From: Paenibacillus cremeus
GTDB lineage: Bacteria > Bacillota > Bacilli > Paenibacillales > NBRC-103111
Assembly (NCBI RefSeq): GCF_007786445.1
Contig: NZ_VNJI01000001.1
Coordinates: 62,001-126,000 of the forward strand
Direction of reading: 5' to 3'
DNA: 64,000 nucleotides
The number at the start of each line of letters is the position of its first letter. The first letter of the stretch is position 1. The position numbers were made by a program, and so were the translations under genes. The notes under the pieces were generated by a model. That model was given only the letters and a program-made list of their open reading frames with translations, had not been told where the DNA came from and did no database searches. This document shows positions 34,239 through 42,609 of this stretch, piece by piece.

Positions 34239-34718
34239 ATGAAGAACCATTGGAAAGTCGGAGATCTCGCCAAATTGACGGGGCTGACGGTCCGCACCCT
34301 GCGATTTTACGATCAGATCGGCTTGTTCTCGCCGTCCGGCCAGACGGATTCCGGTCACCGGCTGTACAATGCTTCCGATTTGTCGCGGCTGCAGCAAATC
34401 TTATCGCTCAAGGAGCTGGGCTTATCGCTGGACGAGGTCAAGTCCGTCTTGACCGGCGAGCAGTACAATCCGCTGGAGATTGTGAATTTGCAAATGGCAA
34501 GGATCAAGGAGCAGATCGAGCTGCAGCACCAGCTCCTGGAGCAGCTGGAGCACGTAGCCCAGCTTATGCGGGGCAAAGCGCCGCTCAGCGTAGACGATTT
34601 CACAACGCTCCTGCAAGCGATGAAAAAAGGCCCCGAGAAGCTGGTCGTCGAACGGCGGATCAGCTGGGAGCAGCGATTGGACATGCTGGGGGATTTTCTC
34701 GCTGAGGAGCATGAATAA
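34239..34718 (+). CDS. MerR-family transcriptional regulator
   Basis: The 159-residue activator begins with the MerR winged helix (KVGDLAKLTGLTVRTLRFYD then GHRLYN and LQQILSLKELGLSLDEVK), followed by a dimerising coiled coil with QIELQHQLLEQLEHVAQLM. No metal-binding cysteines are present at the C-terminus, so it senses something other than a thiol-bound metal. It heads a three-gene operon with two SRPBCC proteins. ATG 34239 lies six bases after AAGGAG. Confidence 0.9.
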   Translation: MKNHWKVGDLAKLTGLTVRTLRFYDQIGLFSPSGQTDSGHRLYNASDLSRLQQILSLKELGLSLDEVKSVLTGEQYNPLEIVNLQMARIKEQIELQHQLLEQLEHVAQLMRGKAPLSVDDFTTLLQAMKKGPEKLVVERRISWEQRLDMLGDFLAEEHE

Positions 34719-34750
34719 ACGAAACTACTATTTTTGGAGGAATGTTAATC

Positions 34751-35197
34751 ATGACCGAACGATACGTCAAGCACGCCACCTTCGTTATAGAGCGAAACTA
34801 TGCCGCGTCCCCTGCACGGGTATACAAGGCATGGGCTGATCCGGATGCCAAGGCCAAATGGTTTTCCAAGGCCGAGCAGTTCGAATTCCGCGTCGGAGGA
34901 CGCGAATACAGCCGCGGCGGTCCGCCGGAGGGTCCAGTCTTTACCTTCGATGCCTGCTATCAAGAGATTGTGCCGGAGCAGCGGATTGTGTACAGCTACA
35001 CCTTGGATTCGGGGGATACGCGGATCTCGGTTTCCGTCACCACGGTGGAGCTGATCCCAACGGAGGGCGGCACGAAGCTGGTATTCACCGAGCAAGGCGT
35101 GTTCATCGACGGCCACGATACGCCGGAAGCTCGCGAGCATGGCACGGGACTGATGCTGGATGGATTGGGCAAGAGCCTGGAAGGAGAGGAATTGTAA
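34751..35197 (+). CDS. SRPBCC (AHSA1-like) protein 1
   Basis: The 148-residue protein has the START-like helix-grip pattern of AHSA1: FVIERNYAASPARVYKAWAD, then DAKAKWFSK, and EIVPEQRIVYSYT. Such proteins bind small hydrophobic ligands. The gene is the second of the MerR operon, with GGAGG ten bases before the ATG. It shares the family with its next neighbour, and the two ORFs abut with no gap. MerR plus SRPBCC units are common in Bacillota, but their ligand is unknown. Confidence 0.88.
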   Translation: MTERYVKHATFVIERNYAASPARVYKAWADPDAKAKWFSKAEQFEFRVGGREYSRGGPPEGPVFTFDACYQEIVPEQRIVYSYTLDSGDTRISVSVTTVELIPTEGGTKLVFTEQGVFIDGHDTPEAREHGTGLMLDGLGKSLEGEEL

Positions 35198-35644
35198 ATG
35201 GCCGCGACGATTGGAGAAAATGTTGTGATTAACTCGCGCGAGTTCGAGGTGCCGCGGGAGCTGGTGTATCAAGCGTGGACAACACCTGAGCTGCTGGCTC
35301 GCTGGTGGGGGCCGAACGGCTTCACCAATACGTTCCACGAGTTTGACCTGCGTCCAGGCGGGGAGTGGCGGTTCATTATGCACGGGCCGAACGGAGTGGA
35401 CTACCCGAACCATATTGAGTTCGTGGAGATTGTGCCGCAGGAGCGGATCGTGCTGAAGCATACGTCCTCCCCTGAGTTTCAAGTGACTGCGACCTTTGAA
35501 GATTTGGGAGGCCGCACGAAGGTGACCTTCCGTCAGCAGTTTATGCATGCCAAGGAGTTCGAGCAGGCGGTAAAATATTGCGTTGAAGCGAATGAGCAAA
35601 ATTTTGACCGGATGGGCGAGCTGTTGAAGGAAATGAGCGCTTAG
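35198..35644 (+). CDS. SRPBCC (AHSA1-like) protein 2
   Basis: The 148-residue paralogue contains EFEVPRELVYQAWTTPELLARWWGPNGF and EIVPQERIVLKHTSSP, the clearest AHSA1 text of the pair. It begins immediately after the TAA of the first SRPBCC gene (ATG directly follows), with GGAAGGAGAGG upstream, so both are cotranslated. The two proteins may form a heterodimer or bind related ligands. Confidence 0.88.
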   Translation: MAATIGENVVINSREFEVPRELVYQAWTTPELLARWWGPNGFTNTFHEFDLRPGGEWRFIMHGPNGVDYPNHIEFVEIVPQERIVLKHTSSPEFQVTATFEDLGGRTKVTFRQQFMHAKEFEQAVKYCVEANEQNFDRMGELLKEMSA

Positions 35645-35668
35645 AGGCGGGGAGCGGGGGAAGCAAAG

Positions 35669-37273
35669 GTGGCAATTACCGTTAGCGAAGCCATGGGCAT
35701 CGGCGGTCTGGTTCATTGTAGGATCGTTGCCGGGGAGCGTGGAATGGACCGCAGGATGGATTCCATAACGGTGATGGAAGTGCCCGATGTGATCCGTTGG
35801 CTGAAGGGCAGCGTGCTGCTGCTGACCAGCTTGTATCCGATCAAGGAAGATGAGCAAGCGATCGGACAGCTGGTGCGGCAGCTTCACGCCGCAGGCGGCT
35901 GCGCCTTGGCGATCAAAACCGGGCCCTACGTAAAGGAAATCCCGGCCATCATTAAGGATGAGGGAAATCGGCTGAATTTTCCCATTATCGAGATTCATCC
36001 CGACGTTTCATATCTGGATATTATGACGCCGCTGTTGGAGCGGATCTTGAAAAAGCTGGATACGGGCAAGGAGCAGCTGGATTTATTTTTCCAGTGGATG
36101 ACGGAGCTCGCGGTGAGCGGGAAGGGCATCGCGCCGTTGGTTGAGGCCTTAGAGCAAATGACGGACAATCCGCTCACGGTCGGATCGGATTTTGCTGCGC
36201 TGGAGCTGGATAAGGGGCTCTCGTTTGCTCCGCTCACGTATGCTCAGAAGTCTGAGCTCAAGACAGCCAAACGGCCTCTTCGAATGAACCGGTTTTTGGA
36301 AGGGGCTCTGACGCCTTGTATTGTCACACCGATGCTGCTGAACGATGAGCTGTATGGCGAGGTGACCTGCTGGCAGACACGCAGGGCGTTTGCGGAACAG
36401 GACTATGACATCCTCTACCGCACCATGGTGCTGATGGCGATGGAATGGATGAAGCTCGTCACCAAAGCGGATGTGGAGCAATCGTTCAAGGACAGCTTTC
36501 TGTCCGAGGTGGTGCTTGGGCGCAATCAGGATTCAGCTGAAACGATGGCCAAGGGGGCCCAGTTTGGTTGGGAGCTGGATCAGGACTTCGAGGTCCTGTG
36601 TATTGCAGCGGAACACCAAGGTGATGACGTGTGGAGTCCGGAGCGGAAGCGCCGGGTGCTGCAGCTGGTGTATTCGTTTTTTCGGTATGAGGCATTTAAG
36701 GCGATCGTAACACAGCTCAAGGGCAGAGTGGTCGTACTGCTGCCGGCTCGCCCACGCGAACTTCCGGTTAAGGAAGCAGCAAAGTCGCTTAGACAGCATC
36801 TGCAGGAGGGCTGCCCGGAGCTGTTGTTCCGAATCGGCATGGGGCGGAGCTACCCGGGGCTGACGGGGATTCATCAGGGGTATGTCGAAGCCGTTAAGGC
36901 GCTGGAGCTGGGGAAGCCGGTGGGGCAGCAGGGCTGTATACACTACGAGGAGCTGGGGTTGTTCCGCTTGCTCAGCCAATTCCAAGACCGGGAGGAGCTG
37001 GACGGCCTTTACGGGGAAACGGTTGGGAAGCTGGTCGCCTACGACGCCATTCATCAGAGCGGCCTTGTACCGACGCTGGAAACCTATTTTGCCCGGAATT
37101 GCTCGGTTTCGGATACGGCGGAGCAGCTGTTTATCCACGTGAACACGATGAAATATCGCCTGCAAAAAATGGAGCAGCTGACCGGCTGCAAAGTGAATGA
37201 GGCGGAGCAGCGGCTGCTGCTGCATGTCGGGCTGAAAATCCACCAGCTCATGAAAATGGAATCTAGCTACTAG
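35669..37273 (+). CDS. PucR-family transcriptional regulator
   Basis: The 534-residue regulator has an N-terminal purine-catabolism domain (VSEAMGIGGLVHCRIVAGER, then WLKGSVLLLTSLYPI), a middle GGDEF-like sensor region and a C-terminal HTH (LETYFARNCSVSDTAEQLFIHVNTMKYRLQKME) of the PucR type. Members control purine or amino acid catabolic genes. Here the following genes are pyrE and a HAD phosphatase, separated by a terminator, so its targets are unclear. GTG start with GGGGGAAG upstream. Confidence 0.9.
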   Translation: MAITVSEAMGIGGLVHCRIVAGERGMDRRMDSITVMEVPDVIRWLKGSVLLLTSLYPIKEDEQAIGQLVRQLHAAGGCALAIKTGPYVKEIPAIIKDEGNRLNFPIIEIHPDVSYLDIMTPLLERILKKLDTGKEQLDLFFQWMTELAVSGKGIAPLVEALEQMTDNPLTVGSDFAALELDKGLSFAPLTYAQKSELKTAKRPLRMNRFLEGALTPCIVTPMLLNDELYGEVTCWQTRRAFAEQDYDILYRTMVLMAMEWMKLVTKADVEQSFKDSFLSEVVLGRNQDSAETMAKGAQFGWELDQDFEVLCIAAEHQGDDVWSPERKRRVLQLVYSFFRYEAFKAIVTQLKGRVVVLLPARPRELPVKEAAKSLRQHLQEGCPELLFRIGMGRSYPGLTGIHQGYVEAVKALELGKPVGQQGCIHYEELGLFRLLSQFQDREELDGLYGETVGKLVAYDAIHQSGLVPTLETYFARNCSVSDTAEQLFIHVNTMKYRLQKMEQLTGCKVNEAEQRLLLHVGLKIHQLMKMESSY

Positions 37274-37277
37274 CCGT

Positions 37278-37303
37278 ACCGACGAAAGTCGGTGCTTTTT
37301 TTT
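37278..37303 (+). terminator. Rho-independent terminator
   Basis: ACCGAC GAAA GTCGGT forms a stable tetraloop hairpin followed by GC and eight T. Confidence 0.9.
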
Positions 37304-37382
37304 GTCTGTGTGGACATATGGATCGCATGCATGGGATTGGTAAGATTTGATTGAAATCTGAATGTTGGAGAGGGGATGGCCA

Positions 37383-37937
37383 ATGCCAATGCCTATGCCT
37401 ATGGAAACCAAACGATTAGCTCAGGCGATTTATGAAGCGGCGCATCTAACGGGCACGTTCCGGCTGCGCTCCGGGCAGGTGTCCGAGCATTATTTTGACA
37501 AGTATCGGTTTGAATCCGACCCGACGCTGCTTGCGGAGATCGCGGGTAAGCTTGCACTGTTGATTCCGGAGCATACCGAGGTTTTAGCGGGGCTGGAGCT
37601 GGGGGGCGTTCCCATCGCAACGGCGTTGTCGCTGGCCACCGGCTTGCCGGTCGTGTTTGTTCGAAAGCAGGCTAAGGGCTACGGCACCTGCAAGCTGGCG
37701 GAAGGCGTCGGTATCGAGGGGAAGCGCGTCTGCATCATCGAGGATGTGGTAACCACGGGGGGACAGATTGCTATGAGCGCCAAGGAGCTGAGGGAGCGCG
37801 GGGCACAGGTGGAGTCGGTACGGTGTGTCATTGAACGCGATTCGGCAAGCAGAAGAATGCTTGAGGCTGAGGGGCTGGAGCTGGCCTCCTTATTCACGCT
37901 GGATGAGCTGATGGCAGCTGGCGGAGGGCAAAATTGA
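37383..37937 (+). CDS. pyrE: Orotate phosphoribosyltransferase
   Basis: The enzyme attaches ribose-5-phosphate to orotate in UMP synthesis, or serves salvage. The 184-residue product holds the PRPP-binding loop CIIEDVVTTGGQIAMSA and the flexible catalytic loop RKQAKGYGTCKLAEG, with substrate region LRSGQVSEHYFDKYRF. The start is not obvious: GGAGAGGGG precedes four in-frame ATGs spaced by six bases (MPMPMPME), of which 37383 is the first. The next gene overlaps the stop by one base. The genuine pyrE of the pyr operon may lie elsewhere; this could be a paralogue. Confidence 0.88.
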   Translation: MPMPMPMETKRLAQAIYEAAHLTGTFRLRSGQVSEHYFDKYRFESDPTLLAEIAGKLALLIPEHTEVLAGLELGGVPIATALSLATGLPVVFVRKQAKGYGTCKLAEGVGIEGKRVCIIEDVVTTGGQIAMSAKELRERGAQVESVRCVIERDSASRRMLEAEGLELASLFTLDELMAAGGGQN

Positions 37938-38617
37938 TGCAGTCGTTCGACACGATATTATTCGATTTGGATGGTACTTTAACTGACCCGAAGGTGGGAA
38001 TTACCAAGTCGGTGCAGCATGCTTTAGGCCGTATGGGGATTACCGAGATGGATTGGGCCAAGCTGGAACAGTTTATCGGCCCGCCGCTGCAGCAGTCGTT
38101 CGCGGATGTGTATGGGATGAGCGAGGAGGAAGCCTGGGAAGCTGTTGGATACTATAGGGAGTATTTTCAAGCGGTTGGATTGTTCGAAAATGAAGTTTAT
38201 GAGGGGATGGTTCCGCTGCTGGTGACGCTGCAGGCTCAGGGGAAAAGTCTTTATATCGCGACGTCCAAGCCGACGGTTTTTGCGGAGCGGATTGTGCAGC
38301 ATTTTCAGATGGATACGTTTTTCAATGGCATCTATGGCAGTGAGCTGGACGGGACCCGGTCGGACAAGGGGGGGCTGATCGGGCATATTGTCCGCGAGCG
38401 GCAGCTGGAGCCGGCCCGTGTCGTCATGGTGGGCGACCGGATGCACGATATCATTGGAGCGAGGAAGAATGGGATCGCATCCATCGGCGTCGGGTATGGC
38501 TACGGCAGTGATGCGGAGCTCCGGGAGGCGAGCCCGACTTGCTTTTGCCGCACGGTGGGGGAGCTGAGTGGGGTGTTGGCTACGTCCCCCGATAGGCCTT
38601 CTGGTGAAACCGCGTAA
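37937..38617 (+). CDS. HAD-superfamily phosphatase (Gph-like)
   Basis: The 226-residue hydrolase has HAD motif [15 protein letters not shown] with the catalytic Asp near residue 10, a helical cap, motif II IATSKPT, and motif III with [19 protein letters not shown]. Such proteins dephosphorylate phosphoglycolate or nucleotides. The ATG overlaps the pyrE stop (TGATG), so the two are coupled, suggesting a role in nucleotide metabolism. Its 3' end overlaps the convergent GNAT gene by 38 bp. Confidence 0.9.
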   Translation: MQSFDTILFDLDGTLTDPKVGITKSVQHALGRMGITEMDWAKLEQFIGPPLQQSFADVYGMSEEEAWEAVGYYREYFQAVGLFENEVYEGMVPLLVTLQAQGKSLYIATSKPTVFAERIVQHFQMDTFFNGIYGSELDGTRSDKGGLIGHIVRERQLEPARVVMVGDRMHDIIGARKNGIASIGVGYGYGSDAELREASPTCFCRTVGELSGVLATSPDRPSGETA

Positions 38618-39140
38618 TGCTGCGGAACAGCTGCTTTCCATCCTGCGGCAGCGGATCGGCCTCATCGAAGCTGCAAGCCATCGCCTGATACGGCTCCGGT
38701 ACCCAAATGTATTGATGCACGTATTCCGTGAGCTGAAAGCCGCACGCTTCCCAGAACCGGATTCGCTGCTCGTTTTCCGCCGTAGGCTCGGCTTCAACCT
38801 CGACGATCAAGCCTTTGCAGTTGGCAGCGGTACGCGCCCAGTCTTTAATCCGCTCGAGCAAAAGCCTGCCGTACCCCTGGCCGCGAGCCTCTCCGCGAAT
38901 CGCCAAATAATCGATGATCAAAGCGCGAGCCCCCTGATCAATACCGGTTAGCGCCATCCCGACGATGTCGGAGCCTTGGGCGATCGTGTGCAGCTGGCAC
39001 ATCCGTTTGGTGAACATGCGATGGATGATGTCGCGGCTTTTTTTGCCGTCCAGGGGGAAGGCCTCTTCATAGATACCCTCGACAGCGTTCCAGCAGGCTT
39101 CGTCCCATTCGTCTGTGATGTGGTACTGCAGTGTGTCCAA
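38580..39140 (-). CDS. GNAT-family N-acetyltransferase
   Basis: The 186-residue protein has motif [21 protein letters not shown] with the R-G-Q-G-Y-G core, preceded by LIIDY and followed by [20 protein letters not shown]. The substrate is unknown. The gene is monocistronic, and its last 38 bp are shared with the HAD gene on the other strand. The start codon is followed by [13 protein letters not shown] and preceded by AAAGGATGAG on the minus strand. Confidence 0.85.
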   Translation of the reverse strand: MDTLQYHITDEWDEACWNAVEGIYEEAFPLDGKKSRDIIHRMFTKRMCQLHTIAQGSDIVGMALTGIDQGARALIIDYLAIRGEARGQGYGRLLLERIKDWARTAANCKGLIVEVEAEPTAENEQRIRFWEACGFQLTEYVHQYIWVPEPYQAMACSFDEADPLPQDGKQLFRSITRFHQKAYRGT

Positions 39141-39279
39141 TGACGCTCATCCTTTCGCTTTTCCGTCTATCCAGTAGTATAGCACTAGGACTAATGCGGG
39201 AAAAGTTGAGGCGGCGCTGCGCTTTTTGTTAAGATGAAATCAAGGAGTGGAACGACAGCGAGGGAGATGAGAGTTCATC

Positions 39280-40545
39280 ATGGGTGAACGGGATGAAGAG
39301 AAAGGGAATGGGGCGGAGAAGAAGACGTCTTGGAAAATGATGCTGGTCATCATGTCCCTGGTTCAAGGGATTATGATGCTGGCGTTCACCAGCACTTCAT
39401 CATTTATGGCTTTTTATATTGAACAGCTTGGGGTACATGAGATGCACAAGGTCGATATTTGGTCCGGTGTCATCCAAAGCGCCACACCGCTGGTAGCGGC
39501 ATTGGCCTCGCCGATCTGGGGCTCGTTGTCTGACCGGACAGGCCGTAAAATGATGGTGCTGCGCTCGACGGTGGCCATCGCCATTTTCAATGCGCTAGCC
39601 GGGCTATCGCAAAATACGTGGCAGCTGCTCGGCCTGCGTGCGCTGCAAGGAGCGTTCAGCGGCTTTTCCGCTGCGGCGATTGCGCTCGTGAGCACCGTTA
39701 TCCCAGAGGAAAAGCTGGGCTTCTCGCTCGGCTGGATCCAGTCGGCCGGCATGGTCGGATCGCTGCTCGGCCCGCTGGTTGGCGGATTGCTGGCCGATTC
39801 GGTTGGCAGCTACCGCGCGGTATTTTATCTGACGTCCACGTTTGCGATTCTAGCGTTCGTGGTGACGCTGATCTTCGTGAAAGAGGATTTTCAACCAGCT
39901 GGAGGGAACAAGGGAGGCGGCAAGCGGAAGCTTTCACTAGTTGGACAATTCCGCGCGGTGAAAGAGCTGAAGTCCGTCCAAACGATGTTCCTGGTGCTGT
40001 TCATTACGCAGTTCTCCGTGATGAGCGTGCAGCCGGTGCTCCCGGTGTTCATGAAGGAGCTGATGAACGGGACGACGGGACTGCTGGGCACGATCGCAGG
40101 CTTTGCGTTCTCTGTCACGGGGCTGGCCGATCTAATCGCCTCGCCTTTCTTGGGCAAGCGCAGCGATCAGCTGGGATATCGGCGCGTGTTAACGATTTGT
40201 ATGACCGGAGCGGGACTGTTTTATTTGCCGCAGGCGCTGGCGCCTAACATTTGGGTGTTTGTGGCGTCGCGGTTTGGGCTGGGGCTGTTCGTGGGGGGCA
40301 TCCTGCCGACCGCTAATGCGCTGGTCGGACGGCTCACGCCGAAGCATCAGCGGGGGCAGGTGTTCGGATTGACCTCGAGCGCGACGTTCCTGGGTTCTTT
40401 TGCGGGACCGCTGCTGGGCGGACTGGGCTCTGCCGCGCTCGGGATTCGCTGGATGCTGGGATTCACCTGCCTGCTCTATTTGCTGAACATGGTGTGGGTG
40501 CGGCTGAAGGTGAAGGATCCGGAGTCGATGGAGGCATCGACTTAA
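39280..40545 (+). CDS. MFS drug-efflux-like transporter
   Basis: The 421-residue protein has twelve membrane segments and motif A of drug:H+ antiporters (GSLSDRTGRKMMVLRS) plus motif C-like GMVGSLLGPLVGGLLADSVG, typical of TetA/multidrug exporters. The second half has KRSDQLGYRRVL. Its gene is monocistronic with GAGGGAGAT upstream, and a strong terminator follows. Drug specificity is unknown. Confidence 0.88.
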   Translation: MGERDEEKGNGAEKKTSWKMMLVIMSLVQGIMMLAFTSTSSFMAFYIEQLGVHEMHKVDIWSGVIQSATPLVAALASPIWGSLSDRTGRKMMVLRSTVAIAIFNALAGLSQNTWQLLGLRALQGAFSGFSAAAIALVSTVIPEEKLGFSLGWIQSAGMVGSLLGPLVGGLLADSVGSYRAVFYLTSTFAILAFVVTLIFVKEDFQPAGGNKGGGKRKLSLVGQFRAVKELKSVQTMFLVLFITQFSVMSVQPVLPVFMKELMNGTTGLLGTIAGFAFSVTGLADLIASPFLGKRSDQLGYRRVLTICMTGAGLFYLPQALAPNIWVFVASRFGLGLFVGGILPTANALVGRLTPKHQRGQVFGLTSSATFLGSFAGPLLGGLGSAALGIRWMLGFTCLLYLLNMVWVRLKVKDPESMEAST

Positions 40546-40551
40546 GTGTGG

Positions 40552-40584
40552 GCTGCCGGCTTAGGTCGGCGGCTTCTTTTTTTT
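40552..40584 (+). terminator. Rho-independent terminator
   Basis: GCTGCCG (40552-40558) pairs with CGGCGGC (40567-40573), followed by TTCTTTTTTTT. Confidence 0.85.
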
Positions 40585-40593
40585 AATCAAGTT

Positions 40594-41052
40594 AGGAGCT
40601 CGCCTCCAGGCCCGAGCGCGCCGAGCAAAGCGGGAAATCCGCTTAGGAGCTCGCCTCCAGGCCTGAGCGCGCCGAGCAAAGCGGGAAATCCGCTTAGGAG
40701 CTCGCCTCCAGGCCTGGGTGCGCCGAGCAAAGCGGAAAATCCGCTTAGGAGCTCGCCTCTAGGCCTGGGTGCGTCGTGCAAAGCGGAAAATCCGCTTAGG
40801 AGCTCGCCTCCAGGCCCGATCGCGCCGAGCAAAGCGGAAAATCCGCTTAGGAGCTCGCCTCCAGGCCTGGGTGCGCCGAGCAAAGCGGAAAATCCGCTTA
40901 GGAGCTCGCCTCCAGGCCTGGGTGCGCCGAGCAAAGCGGAAAATCCGCTCAGGAGCTCGCCTCCAGGCCTGAGCGCGGCGAGCAAAGCGGAAAATCCGCA
41001 TAGGAGCATGCCTCCAGGCCTGGGTGCGCCGAGCAAAGCGGGAAATCCGCTT
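40594..41052. repeat. 51-bp tandem repeat array B (nine units)
   Basis: Nine units of exactly 51 bp start at 40594, 40645, 40696, 40747, 40798, 40849, 40900, 40951 and 41002. Each opens AGGAGCTCGCCTCCAGG and carries GCAAAGCGGGAAATCCGCTT, a hairpin-like core; units differ at a few bases. The period and the core (AAAGCGG-AAAA-CCGCT) are shared with array A at 12968. A 149-codon reading frame on the minus strand and a 171-codon one on the plus strand cross it only because 51 is divisible by three. The array sits between the MFS terminator and the deacylase terminator. Confidence 0.95.
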
Positions 41053-41053
41053 A

Positions 41054-41096
41054 GGGACTAGGTGGTTGTTACTGTCCACCTAATCCCCGTTTTTTT
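41054..41096. terminator. Terminator-like hairpin
   Basis: GGGACTAGGTGG pairs imperfectly with CCACCTAATCCCC (41076-41088) and is followed by TTTTTTT. It closes array B on the + strand and lies beside the 3' end of the minus-strand deacylase gene. Confidence 0.65.
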
Positions 41097-41107
41097 CACT
41101 TATCAGA

Positions 41108-41581
41108 TCAGTACGCAATATCGACCAGCTGTCCTTCCGATGCAGTGGCCAAATCGGCTCCCCGCAGAAAAATTTGCAATCCCCGTCGCCCTCCGCTGAT
41201 ACTGACCAGCTCCATCGTAGTGACTGAGGCGTGCAGGTAGAACGGGTACTTTTTCTTCATGCCGAGAGGAGAGACGCCGCCCCGGATATAGCCGGTCAGC
41301 GATTGAATGTCTTTGACGGGCACCATCTCGACCTTCTTATTGCCGCTGGCGGTGGCTAACGCTTTCAGGTTCAGCTCTTGATCCCCCGGAATGCAGGCGG
41401 CGATCACGCCGGACTTGTCCCCTTTTAAAATGAGCGTTTTGTACAGCTGGCTCGTTTGCAGCCCGACTTTGACGGCGACGGTGGCGGCATCGAGTTGATT
41501 TTCGTCCCACTCGTATTCGTGCAGCGTGTATTGGATATGTAGGGAATCGAGCATTCGGCAGGCATTCGTTTTGATGGACAT
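41108..41581 (-). CDS. YbaK/EbsC-type aminoacyl-tRNA deacylase
   Basis: The 157-residue protein resembles YbaK-like Cys-tRNA(Pro) deacylases. It shows [20 protein letters not shown] with the conserved lysine, [21 protein letters not shown] and [20 protein letters not shown], all landmarks of this family. It removes misacylated cysteine or other amino acids from tRNA. ATG 41581 after AGGTG is used; an extra upstream GTG would add four residues. Confidence 0.9.
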   Translation of the reverse strand: MSIKTNACRMLDSLHIQYTLHEYEWDENQLDAATVAVKVGLQTSQLYKTLILKGDKSGVIAACIPGDQELNLKALATASGNKKVEMVPVKDIQSLTGYIRGGVSPLGMKKKYPFYLHASVTTMELVSISGGRRGLQIFLRGADLATASEGQLVDIAY

Positions 41582-41710
41582 GGTTAGGTGCACCTCGGAT
41601 GTGAATGAATAAGCTTACTATACCAAGGATACGGGTTGGTTTTCCAATACGACAGGTGCCCATGGTAAAATCAGGGGTAGTTGATAGCATACCTATCGGA
41701 GGGAAGTAGA

Positions 41711-42274
41711 GTGGAAACAACCTCATTGAGAAAAATCGTAGCCGGACTGTTCATGTCCTTGGATGGCGTAGTGGACTCGCCTGAAAATTCGCCGAAAAAA
41801 TGGGGCAATCCCGAAATGATGTCGCGCATTGCTGCGGGTATCGCACAAGCTGACGCTGTGCTGCTGGGACCGAGTACGTATCGGATTTTGGCGGAATTTT
41901 GGCAGCACCAGAGCGATGAGGTGCCGATGGCGAAGTTTTTAAAAAACTCCCCCAAGTATGTGGTGTCCAGCACGCTGGAAGCGCTAGACTGGCAGCCAGC
42001 GACGCTGATCAATCGTGATCTCGTGGAGGAGCTGAGGAAGCTCAAGGCGCAGCCCGGCAAAAATATTCAGATCCCCGGCAGCCCCAGGCTGGTGCGGTCG
42101 CTGCTGCGTGAAGGCCTGCTGGACGAGCTGAATCTGAACATTTGCCCGGTGGTCGCCGGCACGGGGATGCGCTTGTTTGATGAGATCGAGCAGCCTGTCC
42201 CACTGAAGCTGGTGGATTCGAAAATGTACAGCAACGGCGTTCTAAGCGTGACATATCAGCGGGTAATGGTTTAA
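41711..42274 (+). CDS. Dihydrofolate-reductase-like (RibD C-terminal) protein
   Basis: The 187-residue protein has the RibD-C/dihydrofolate-reductase fold: KIVAGLFMSLDGVVDSPE, DAVLLGPSTYRILAEFW, KYVVSSTLEALDW and IQIPGSPRLVRSLLREGLLDEL with NICPVVAGTGMRLF. Such proteins are NAD(P)H-dependent reductases, often stress or drug linked; the substrate is unknown. The GTG at 41711 is preceded by GGAGGGAAG. It lies upstream of a decayed grpB. Confidence 0.88.
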   Translation: METTSLRKIVAGLFMSLDGVVDSPENSPKKWGNPEMMSRIAAGIAQADAVLLGPSTYRILAEFWQHQSDEVPMAKFLKNSPKYVVSSTLEALDWQPATLINRDLVEELRKLKAQPGKNIQIPGSPRLVRSLLREGLLDELNLNICPVVAGTGMRLFDEIEQPVPLKLVDSKMYSNGVLSVTYQRVMV

Positions 42275-42290
42275 ATAAAGGAGGCGGCTT

Positions 42291-42553
42291 ATGGAAGATC
42301 CGATGGGATCGGACGAAGCGATATTTTCGAGAGCAGCCGGGCGACAAAAGAGTGCACATTCATTCGATAGCATGGCAGCTGGTCTGAGCAGTGCGCCCTG
42401 CTATTTCGGGACTATGTGAGAAGTCATCCGGAGGACGGAAAGAACTACACGGCTGTAAGATACGAGCTGATGGAACGGTTCGGCAACGATCGTGAACGCT
42501 ATGTCAGCCGGTGGAGTCAGGAGAGGTGGCGTCCCAGTGAGTCGGATGTGTAG
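42291..42553 (+). pseudogene. Decayed GrpB-family (UPF0157) gene
   Basis: GrpB-family proteins are nucleotidyltransferase-like. Here only the C-terminal part is left: one frame reads DRTKRYFREQPGDKRVHIHS and then breaks, and the next frame continues HGSWSEQCALLFRDYVRSHP, KNYTAVRYELMERFGNDRERYV, to a stop at 42551-42553. The expected family text would be KRVHIHV-HGSWSEQ-ALLFRDY, so a frameshift near 42365-42375 and loss of the N-terminal catalytic half make it nonfunctional. A ribosome site (AAAGGAGG) survives before an ATG in a third, unrelated frame. Confidence 0.8.
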
Positions 42554-42563
42554 GTCTATAATC

Positions 42564-42597
42564 AAACAAAACCCGCGCCGAAGGTTCGACGCGGGTT
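42564..42597 (-). terminator. Terminator of the serine hydrolase gene
   Basis: AACCCGCG and CGCGGGTT (42570-42577 and 42590-42597) pair around a short loop; on the minus strand they are followed by TTGTTTG. Confidence 0.75.
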
Positions 42598-42609
42598 CAT
42601 TGTATTCAT

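Noticed and set aside
34745..35998. A 417-codon minus-strand frame
   Set aside because: It lies opposite the SRPBCC genes and the start of the PucR gene, which have clear family motifs and ribosome sites.
40594..41052. CRISPR array
   Set aside because: The units are contiguous tandem copies without unique spacers, and no cas genes are present.
40546..41061. Frames of 149-171 codons on both strands across array B
   Set aside because: Same artefact as array A; several frames are open at once and none has a ribosome site.
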